Position numbers and translations under genes: made by a program. Source: Rubritepida sp. (GTDB lineage Bacteria > Pseudomonadota > Alphaproteobacteria > Acetobacterales > Acetobacteraceae). Taken from it: a stretch of DNA of 10,129 nt. The notes beneath the pieces are model-generated. The model made no database searches. It was not told where the DNA came from and worked only from the letters and a program-made list of their open reading frames with translations. The DNA lies in assembly GCA_007129145.1 (NCBI GenBank), contig SKWC01000103.1:1-10129 (forward strand), given 5' to 3'. Positions 1-5,818 of the stretch are shown here, piece by piece. Positions within the stretch are counted from its first letter, which is position 1; each line of letters begins with the position of its first letter.

Positions 1-1293
1 CCGGCTCTCCCAGGGCTGCGGCTCAAAGCCGGGGACGAAGCGGCACTCGCCGGGGTGCCGGGCGCGCGCTTCCTCGCAAAGCTGCGCCACCGCCGCGACC
101 TCCGGCCGCTGGCCCTGCTCGACCCAGCGGCGCAGCGCCTCGAACAGCGCGGGGTAGTGCGGCGGGCTGACCTTGGAATGCGCGCTCTCATCCACGAAGA
201 CCTGCACCAGGCGCTCGGCGTTGCCGGCGGCGGCCACGGCGTCGCGATAGACGCGCTGGCTTTCCACGAACACCACCTGGTCGCGGATGGCGTGCATGCT
301 CAGCACCGGGATGGCGATGCGACCCGTGGGGTCGCTGTCCTCGGCCAGGCGCGCCACGGCCGCGGGGTCGGCGGCGAAGCGCGGCACGCGGGCGTTCAGG
401 CCTTCATCATCCGAGGTGCCGCGGTAGCGCACGCCCTCATTGCCGAAGGCGGGCCGGCCGTCGGTGACGTTCTCGGCGATGGTCCGGAACTGGAAGGTGG
501 CCCAGGCCAGCGCGCCGAACAGGTTGCCCGGCGCGATGCCGGTGGCGGCCGCGAGGTCCGACAGCGCGCGCGCCTGTTCGGGCGTGCGCTCGCCGGCGGG
601 GCGGTTGGCGCCGGTGCAGGCGTTGAAGCGCGACTGCAGTTCGGCACGCGGCAGGCTGGCACCGGCCGGCAGGCCGAGGCCGAGGTGGTATTGCGCCTCA
701 TCCCGCGCGGGGTGGGTGCCGCAGACCGCCTGGAAGACGGCGCGCAGGTCCATCCGCATGTCATAGGCGCGGGTGCCGCCGGCCAGCACGCCCGCGGTCA
801 GCAGCGCGCCGTCATAGGGCCGCCGCCCGTCCGGGCCGGGCTCGTTGAAGCGCTCGATCAGCATGGCCGCGACCGCCCCGCCCCAGGACTGGCCATGCAC
901 GATGGTGATGCGCGGCCGGCCGAAGGCCTCGATGTAGAGGCGCCGCGCGTTGTCGGCGTCCTCCGCACCCTGGCTCGCGCCGAAGCCGGCGCGGCGGCGG
1001 CTGGTGGCGACCCAGGCATAGCCCTCGCGCACCGTCTCGACGAAGCGGACCAGGTCCTCCTCGCTGGTGCGGGCGCTGGGTGCCGCGAGGCGCGGGCCGC
1101 CATGGATGTGCACGACCAGCGCGCCGTTCCATTGGGCGGGCCGGGCGATCAGCACATGGGCGCCGTTGGCGTCCTGCGCGCCGAAGCAGGATATGCCGGG
1201 CCCCACATCGGCGGGGCAGTCGCGCGGGGCAGGACTCGCGCCGGCAAGCGCCGGCGCCCAGCACAGGGCGGCCACGGCCAGAAGGGTGCGCAT
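1..1293 (-). CDS. Secreted alpha/beta hydrolase, C-terminal end cut by window edge
   Basis: The frame is open from an ATG at 1293 to the window edge, giving 431 residues with no stop yet. The N-terminus is a signal peptide (Arg2, hydrophobic 4-17, small residues around Ala17-Ala19), so the enzyme is probably exported to the periplasm or outside. The alpha/beta-hydrolase signature is clear: an HGG oxyanion-type motif at 64-66, the nucleophile elbow GQSWGG with Ser136, a likely acid Asp338 and a likely catalytic His372 in an AHSK context. Six cysteines after the signal peptide (26/36, 191/226, 406/417) could form three disulfides, which fits export. A strong GGAGGA lies 7 nt before the start (1301-1306). 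The gene follows the nitronate monooxygenase by 25 bp and is last of the visible operon. The substrate is unknown; an esterase or peptidase of the S9-like type are both possible. The protein is probably nearly complete here, but the true end is outside the window. Confidence 0.82.
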   Translation of the reverse strand, partial: MRTLLAVAALCWAPALAGASPAPRDCPADVGPGISCFGAQDANGAHVLIARPAQWNGALVVHIHGGPRLAAPSARTSEEDLVRFVETVREGYAWVATSRRRAGFGASQGAEDADNARRLYIEAFGRPRITIVHGQSWGGAVAAMLIERFNEPGPDGRRPYDGALLTAGVLAGGTRAYDMRMDLRAVFQAVCGTHPARDEAQYHLGLGLPAGASLPRAELQSRFNACTGANRPAGERTPEQARALSDLAAATGIAPGNLFGALAWATFQFRTIAENVTDGRPAFGNEGVRYRGTSDDEGLNARVPRFAADPAAVARLAEDSDPTGRIAIPVLSMHAIRDQVVFVESQRVYRDAVAAAGNAERLVQVFVDESAHSKVSPPHYPALFEALRRWVEQGQRPEVAAVAQLCEEARARHPGECRFVPGFEPQPWESR

Positions 1294-1318
1294 GGATGTT
1301 TCCTCCGGTAACTCTTGG

Positions 1319-2317
1319 TTACGCGGAGCTTTGCATGCCCCAGTTCGGGTTGACCAGTGGGGAGCCCGCGCCCATCGCCTGGCGCGCCGCGGCGTATTCC
1401 CCGGCAAGGCGGTCGACCAGCCGCGCGGCGGGCAGCACTTCATGCACCCCGCCCACGGACTGGCCCGCGCCCCAGATGTCCTTCCAGCGCTTCTTGCGGT
1501 CGGAGGCGAAGGTCATCTGCGACTTGTCGCCGGTCTCGAGATTGTCGGGGTCGAGCCCCGCGCGCAGCATGGACGGCTTCAGGTAGTTGCCATGCACGCC
1601 GCTGATCATGTTCGTGTAGACGATGTCCGCCGCGGTCGCTTCCACGACCATGCGCTTGTAGTCATCCACGGCGCGGGCTTCCTCGGTGGCGATGAAGGCG
1701 CTGCCCATATAGGCGAAGTCGGCGCCCATCGCCTCGGCGGCCAGGATGCTGCGGCCATGCGCGATGGCGCCCGACAGCGCGAGCGGGCCGTGGAACCAGG
1801 CCCGCGTCTCCTGCAGCAGGGCGAAGGGCGATTGCGCCCCCGCATGCCCGCCGGCGCCGGCGGCCACCAGCACCAGCCCGTCCGCGCCCTTCTCGATGGC
1901 CTTGTGGGCGAAGACCTGGTTGATCACGTCATGCAGCACATGGCCGCCATGGGAATGGATGGCCTCGTTCACCTCCGGCCGCGCGCCCAGGCTCGTGATG
2001 ATCAACGGCACCTTGTGCTTCACGCACAGCGCGAGGTCCTGGTCGAGCCGGTCGTTCGAACGGTGTACGATCAGGTTGATGGCGAAGGGCGCCGAGGGCC
2101 GCTCGGGGTGGGCGCGGTCATGCGCGGCCAGCCGCTCGCGGATCTCGTGCAGCCATTCGTCCAGCTGCTCGATGGGCCGCGCGTTCAGCGAGGGCATGGA
2201 GCCGATGACGCCGGAGGTGCATTGCGCCACCACGAGGTCGGGCACCGAGACGATGAACAAGGGGGAGCCGATGAGCGGCAGCCGCAGCCGCCCCCTCAGC
2301 GTGTCGCGCAGGTCCAT
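1319..2317 (-). CDS. Nitronate monooxygenase family flavoprotein
   Basis: Encodes 332 residues of the FMN-dependent nitronate monooxygenase (formerly 2-nitropropane dioxygenase) family, a cytoplasmic TIM barrel that oxidises alkyl nitronates with O2. Visible signatures are the N-terminal LPLIGSPLF strand (13-21), the GAGGHAG motif at 154-160 whose His158 aligns with the catalytic base of characterised enzymes, and the phosphate-binding C-terminal part reading SGAIAHG followed by MGADFAYMGSAF. Length is normal for the family. I chose the ATG at 2317 rather than one 33 bases upstream, because AGAGGAAG precedes it and the protein then begins at the usual family start. It sits 73 bp after the sulfur-binding-domain gene and 25 bp before the secreted hydrolase, apparently in one operon. 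Many family members act on substrates other than nitronates, including related enoyl reductases, so the physiological substrate is open. Confidence 0.9.
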   Translation of the reverse strand: MDLRDTLRGRLRLPLIGSPLFIVSVPDLVVAQCTSGVIGSMPSLNARPIEQLDEWLHEIRERLAAHDRAHPERPSAPFAINLIVHRSNDRLDQDLALCVKHKVPLIITSLGARPEVNEAIHSHGGHVLHDVINQVFAHKAIEKGADGLVLVAAGAGGHAGAQSPFALLQETRAWFHGPLALSGAIAHGRSILAAEAMGADFAYMGSAFIATEEARAVDDYKRMVVEATAADIVYTNMISGVHGNYLKPSMLRAGLDPDNLETGDKSQMTFASDRKKRWKDIWGAGQSVGGVHEVLPAARLVDRLAGEYAAARQAMGAGSPLVNPNWGMQSSA

Positions 2318-2326
2318 GGGTCGGTG

Positions 2327-2334
2327 CTTCCTCT
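2327..2334 (-). promoter_or_regulatory. Ribosome binding site deciding the nitronate monooxygenase start
   Basis: On the minus strand this reads AGAGGAAG, about 10 nt before the ATG at 2317. The alternative in-frame ATG at 2350 has no purine-rich stretch ahead of it, so this site favours the shorter protein. Confidence 0.6.
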
Positions 2335-2390
2335 GCTCATCTTGTGGCAAAAAGCTATGAGAAACGATGCAACAGGCGAAGCCAAGCCGA

Positions 2391-2858
2391 TCAGCGTTCT
2401 TCCAACCCTAGACGGCGCAGCACATCGCCTGTGCGGTCGCTCATATCCACTTCAAAGGCGAGGATTCGAGCAGCCCAGGTGATGCGTTGAGGCTGTTCCA
2501 GAAGTATCCGGCAGATATCCTCCGGAAAGCCGCCGCGAACAGCGAGCTTGCGCAACCTCCCGACGCTGATGCCGCCGGCTGGGGTCAGGATTGCCGCCTC
2601 GGGTGCCGACAGTTGCCAGATGCCGTCGTGGAGCAAGCGCACGAAGGGTTCGTGCACTGCTGGCGCGTCATTCCAGCAATCGACGATGATGGGTCCGACC
2701 TCCGCCTCGACCAGCCGAAACTCAGCGGAAGTGCGCCCACGCCCAAGGCCGGCCAGCGCATGCATAAGGACGAGCGGCTTGTGTGGCGCGCGCCCTTGCT
2801 GGTCTCGATAGCGCCTTACCCGTGTCAGGCGCTCCAGGAAGTTTTCAAACCCCATCAT
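2391..2858 (-). CDS. Isolated sulfur-binding (SBD-like) domain of phosphorothioate-dependent restriction endonucleases, no nuclease domain
   Basis: A 155-residue protein resembling the N-terminal sulfur-binding domain of ScoMcrA-type HNH restriction enzymes, which recognise phosphorothioate-modified DNA. Matching features are the N-terminal helix with FLERL (6-11), the RAPHKPLVL block (23-31), the PFVRLLHDGIWQL block (71-83), and GGFPEDI about 50 residues later followed by a final helix ending LRRLGLEER. This is recognition by memory of the family, not a search. In the enzymes I know the domain is followed by an HNH nuclease; here the stop falls at the domain edge and nothing nuclease-like follows in the next 73 bp or any frame. 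The start overlaps the hyuB stop by about 14 bases (ATGs at 2864, 2858 and 2855 are all possible), suggesting translational coupling. GC is about 64% by hand count against about 72-75% in neighbours, and codons such as GTA, AGG, CGA, ATA and CTA occur, consistent with acquisition. No dnd or ssp modification genes are in the window. Confidence 0.7.
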   Translation of the reverse strand: MMGFENFLERLTRVRRYRDQQGRAPHKPLVLMHALAGLGRGRTSAEFRLVEAEVGPIIVDCWNDAPAVHEPFVRLLHDGIWQLSAPEAAILTPAGGISVGRLRKLAVRGGFPEDICRILLEQPQRITWAARILAFEVDMSDRTGDVLRRLGLEER

Positions 2859-4521
2859 GCCCATACAGGCGCCGCGCCGCCTCCGGGCTGACCAGCCCGT
2901 CGGCCACGTCGCGCTCCACCAGGGCGCGGTCGCGCGCGCGCGGGTCGCCATAGCCGCCGCCGCCGGGCAGCTTCAGCAGCAGGTGGCGGCCCTTCGGGAT
3001 GGTCTGGAAACCCTTGGTGCGCAGCACCGTGCCGTTCGGGTCATCGAGCCCCACCCAGCCCGCCGCGCCATTGCCGCCCTCGAAGCGGCCCTTGGGCGGG
3101 TTGGCCACGCGGTCGAAGATGGCGTTCACCGCGAATTCGGCGTCGTTCTTCGCGCCGATCTCCATGATCTGCCCGAAGCCGCCGCGGGTGCGCCCCGCCC
3201 CGGCCGAATCCGGGCGCAGTTCCTTGCGCCAGAAGATCACGGGCGCGACATTCTCGGTCGCCTCGACCGGCATGGTCCGCACGCCCGAGGGGAAGGCGAT
3301 GCCCGAGAGCCCATCCTTGCCCGGCCGCGCCCCGGTGCCGCCCGAGTTGAAGGTGATGATCTCGAAATCCTCGACCTCGGCCGCCTGGCCCGAGACCTGC
3401 GCGCCACCGCGCAGCGGCGGGTTCCACAGCGCCGAGCTGCCCTCCGCGTTCACGCGGTCGGGCACCGCCTGGGCGAGGCAGCCCATCATCAGATCGGGCA
3501 GCAGCTGGCCCACCACATGGCGCACGCTGACCGGATAGGGGCGCGGCGCGTTCAGGATGCAGCCCTCCGGGATCACCATCTCGAAGGGCTTGAGGCTGGC
3601 CCAGTTGTTGGGGATCTCGGGGGCGACCACGCATTTTATGCCGAAGCAGGAATAGGCGCGGCAATAGGCCGGCGGCACGTTGATGCCGCGCGTGGACAGC
3701 CCCGATGTGCCGGCATAGTCCACCACCACCCGGTCCTCGTGCAGGGTCATCGCGGCCTGCAGCGTGACCGGCGCTTCATAGCCGTCGGAGCGGATCTCGG
3801 CGCGCCAGGTGCCGCGGGGCAGGGCGGCGATGGCGGCCTGGGTGGCCTTGAGGCTCGCGTCGAAGATGTATTCCGCGAGGCCGTCCAGCCCCTCCATCCC
3901 GTATTCGTCCATCATCGCGACCAAGCGCTTCGCACCCGCGTCGTTGCAGGCGCACAGGCTGTAGATGTCGCCCTCCAGCTCCACCGGGGTGCGGCTGCCG
4001 GCGCGGATGAAGTCGAAGAATGTGTCGTTCGGGCGGCCCGCCTCGAAGCACTTCACGATGGGGATGTAGAGCCCCTCCTCGAACACCGAGCGCCCCTCGG
4101 GGCCCATGCCCAGGCCGCCGATGTCGATGATGTGCGCGGTGTTGGCGAACAGACCCACGATGCGGCCGCGGTGGAAGGCGGGGCTGACCACGGTCAGGTC
4201 GTGCAGGTGGCCGGTCGCCAGCCAGGGGTCGTTGGTGATGTAGTGGTCGCCGGGCCGCATGGTCGCGGCGGGAAACTTCGCCAGGAAATGCGCCACGCTC
4301 TCGGCCATGGAGTTCACATGCCCCGGCGTGCCGGTGACCGCCTGGGCCAGCATCCGCCCCTCCAGGTCGAAGATGCCCGCCGAGAGGTCGCCCGCCTCGC
4401 GCACGGTCGTCGAGAAGGCGGTGCGGATCATGGTCTGCGCCTGCTCCTCGACCACCGCGATCAGGCGGTTCCACTGGATCTGGCGCTGGATGGTCCCGAG
4501 CGCGCCCTCGCGGATGGTCAT
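2845..4521 (-). CDS. hyuB: HyuB-family subunit (hydantoinase B / oxoprolinase / acetone carboxylase alpha-type)
   Basis: Encodes 558 residues, the usual length of HyuB. This subunit normally joins HyuA in ATP-dependent cytoplasmic enzymes that open N-methylhydantoin or 5-oxoproline rings or carboxylate ketones. Family hallmarks are REAGDLSAGIFD near 41-52, GTPGHVNSM at 64-72, the metal-site region with TNDPW (96-100), GHLHD (104-108), His130 and Asp133, and the C-terminal PGGGGYGDP at 519-527. The start at 4521 is preceded by AGGGAAG with 5 nt spacing and gives the typical N-terminus; a 63-codon upstream extension to 4710 is arginine-rich and has no family likeness. It is first in the minus-strand operon and has a divergent promoter region upstream. 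No hyuA is adjacent: the next gene upstream is on the other strand and encodes a binding protein. The substrate (hydantoin, oxoproline, other lactam or ketone) cannot be assigned from sequence. Confidence 0.93.
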   Translation of the reverse strand: MTIREGALGTIQRQIQWNRLIAVVEEQAQTMIRTAFSTTVREAGDLSAGIFDLEGRMLAQAVTGTPGHVNSMAESVAHFLAKFPAATMRPGDHYITNDPWLATGHLHDLTVVSPAFHRGRIVGLFANTAHIIDIGGLGMGPEGRSVFEEGLYIPIVKCFEAGRPNDTFFDFIRAGSRTPVELEGDIYSLCACNDAGAKRLVAMMDEYGMEGLDGLAEYIFDASLKATQAAIAALPRGTWRAEIRSDGYEAPVTLQAAMTLHEDRVVVDYAGTSGLSTRGINVPPAYCRAYSCFGIKCVVAPEIPNNWASLKPFEMVIPEGCILNAPRPYPVSVRHVVGQLLPDLMMGCLAQAVPDRVNAEGSSALWNPPLRGGAQVSGQAAEVEDFEIITFNSGGTGARPGKDGLSGIAFPSGVRTMPVEATENVAPVIFWRKELRPDSAGAGRTRGGFGQIMEIGAKNDAEFAVNAIFDRVANPPKGRFEGGNGAAGWVGLDDPNGTVLRTKGFQTIPKGRHLLLKLPGGGGYGDPRARDRALVERDVADGLVSPEAARRLYGHDGV

Positions 4522-4709
4522 GCGTGCTTCCCTGGCATGGTGATGGCGGGTGCAGCTTATGGCGTGTGGCAACCGCTGTCGAAGGGGGGCGCGGTGGTGA
4601 AGCGGGCGCGTGTGTTTCCCTTCGCCGACACCACCATTGATATGTGTTGCTGGAAAGCCGCGCCTGGATGTGCCAACCTCGGGTCGTCTGCGTCGGGGGA
4701 TCGCACCCA
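4522..4709. promoter_or_regulatory. Divergent intergenic control region between hyuB and the binding protein gene
   Basis: This 188-bp gap must hold the promoters of both the minus-strand hyuB operon and the plus-strand binding-protein/kinase pair. On the minus strand TCGACA (4577-4582) and CATAAG (4556-4561) are separated by 15 bp and could be a weak sigma70-type promoter for hyuB. An imperfect inverted repeat, GGTGGTG at 4593-4599 and CACCACC at 4629-4635, with an inner GGG/CCC, lies in the middle and could be an operator or mRNA hairpin. These short matches could be chance in GC-rich DNA. No convincing plus-strand promoter was found, though 4636-4652 is locally AT-rich. Confidence 0.45.
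4695..4700 (+). promoter_or_regulatory. Ribosome binding site deciding the binding protein start
   Basis: GGGGGA lies 9 nt before the ATG at 4710. The alternatives at 4644 and 4758 lack a comparable site, and a start at 4758 would remove the positive charges expected ahead of the signal-peptide hydrophobic core. Confidence 0.5.
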
Positions 4710-5816
4710 ATGCTATCGTGTGACATCGGATGGGCCTGCCGCCAGCTGCGCCGCCTCATGTGCTGCCTCTGCCTGATCCTAATGGCGGGTGACACGCGCG
4801 CGCAGGCGCCGACCCCGGAAGGGGGCATCCACCTGCGCGTCGTGGGTGGGCTGGCCTCGCTCAGCCAGTATGTTCGCTTCGAGCAGCCCTTCTGGGAGAA
4901 TCGCATCCAGGAGATCAGCGGCGGGCGCATCACCGCCGAGATCGCGCCCTTCGACCGCAGCGGCCTGCGTGCGCCCGAGATCCTGCCGCTGATGCGCCTG
5001 GGCGTGGTCGGCTTCGGCAACGCGCTGCTCGGCGCGGCCTCGGGCGACGAGCCCGAGTTCAACATCGTGGACCTGCCCGCGCTGAACCCGGATTTCGCGA
5101 CGCTGCGGCGCAACACGGAGCTGCTGCGGCCCTATCTGCGCGCCGTCCTGGCCGAACGGCACAATGTCGAACTGCTGGGCGTCTACACCCTGCCCGCGCA
5201 GGTGCTGTTCTGCGTGCGCCCCTTCTCGAGCCTCGCGGACCTCGCGGGGCGCAAGGTCCGCACCTCCTCGGTCGGGCAGTCCGAGCTGGTCGAGGCGCTG
5301 GGTGGCGTCCCGGTGGTGACCGCCTTCGCCGACATCGTGAACGCCATCCGCACGGGGGTGGTCGAATGCGCCATCACCGGTACGCTCTCGGGCTATCTGA
5401 TCGGGCTGCATGAGGTCACGAACCATGTGCACGCCATGGCGATCTCCTGGGGAATTTCGGTGTTCGGCGCCTCGCGGCCGACCTGGGCATCTCTGCCCGA
5501 GGATGTGCGCCGGACCCTGCGCGAGGCGGTGACCAGGCTCGAGGATGAGATCTGGGCCGGCGCCGAGCGCGAGACCGGCGAGGGCATGGCATGCAACGCT
5601 GGCCCGGCGGCCCAGGGCCTGCCGCCCTGCCAGGCGCCTGGCCAGCCCGGCCGCATGCGGATCGTCCCCGTCGCGCCCAGCGATGCCGCCCTGCGCGAGC
5701 GCCTGCTGCGCGAGACGGTGCTGCCGCGCTGGATCGGCCGCTGCGGACCGTCCTGCGCCGATCTCTGGAACACCTATCTCGCGGAGGCGAACGGCTTCCG
5801 CGCCCAGGCGAACTGA
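4710..5816 (+). CDS. DctP-like TRAP-family periplasmic solute-binding protein
   Basis: Encodes 368 residues. The N-terminus is a signal peptide: RQLRR at 11-15, hydrophobic 16-27, likely cleavage after the AQA at 31-33, so the mature protein is periplasmic. The DctP (TRAP transporter binding protein) fold is shown by LADLAGRKVRTS (Arg184 is the family's usual carboxylate-binding arginine), LGGVPVVTAFADIVNAI and TGVVECAITG. Cysteines at 168/220, 295/307 and 345/349 may form three disulfides; the C-terminal CGPSC motif precedes LWNTYL. The ligand is likely a small organic acid or related anion by family analogy. No DctQ or DctM membrane genes are next to it. Instead its stop lies 2 bp before a hybrid sensor kinase gene, which suggests a periplasmic sensing role. 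It is divergent from the hyuB operon. Confidence 0.9.
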   Translation: MLSCDIGWACRQLRRLMCCLCLILMAGDTRAQAPTPEGGIHLRVVGGLASLSQYVRFEQPFWENRIQEISGGRITAEIAPFDRSGLRAPEILPLMRLGVVGFGNALLGAASGDEPEFNIVDLPALNPDFATLRRNTELLRPYLRAVLAERHNVELLGVYTLPAQVLFCVRPFSSLADLAGRKVRTSSVGQSELVEALGGVPVVTAFADIVNAIRTGVVECAITGTLSGYLIGLHEVTNHVHAMAISWGISVFGASRPTWASLPEDVRRTLREAVTRLEDEIWAGAERETGEGMACNAGPAAQGLPPCQAPGQPGRMRIVPVAPSDAALRERLLRETVLPRWIGRCGPSCADLWNTYLAEANGFRAQAN

Positions 5817-5818
5817 CC

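Noticed and set aside
2318..2390. Possible internal promoter in the AT-richer gap before the nitronate monooxygenase
   Set aside because: No pair of -35 and -10 boxes with acceptable spacing could be found; the low GC may simply belong to the acquired segment.
55..2482. Two plus-strand open frames covering the hydrolase and monooxygenase region
   Set aside because: Both are compositional shadows of the minus-strand genes, which have signal peptide, catalytic motifs and good ribosome binding sites.
2372..2871. Seven-base direct repeat ACAGGCG at 2372-2378 and 2865-2871 flanking the small SBD-like gene, as a possible target-site duplication
   Set aside because: A match this short between two such stretches is quite likely by chance, and there is no transposase or terminal inverted repeat.
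4644..4709. Longer start for the binding protein at 4644
   Set aside because: It lengthens the region before the signal peptide by 22 residues without a ribosome binding site, whereas 4710 has GGGGGA at a suitable distance.
2857..4776. Long plus-strand open frame antisense to hyuB
   Set aside because: Its product is a low-complexity His/Arg/Gly/Ala-rich shadow with no family likeness, as expected opposite a GC-rich gene; the minus-strand hyuB explains the region.
5591..5818. Upstream in-frame extension of the sensor kinase
   Set aside because: It would overlap the binding-protein gene by over 200 bases and put a Pro/Arg-rich tail before the membrane helix; the ATG at 5819 starts cleanly at the signal anchor.
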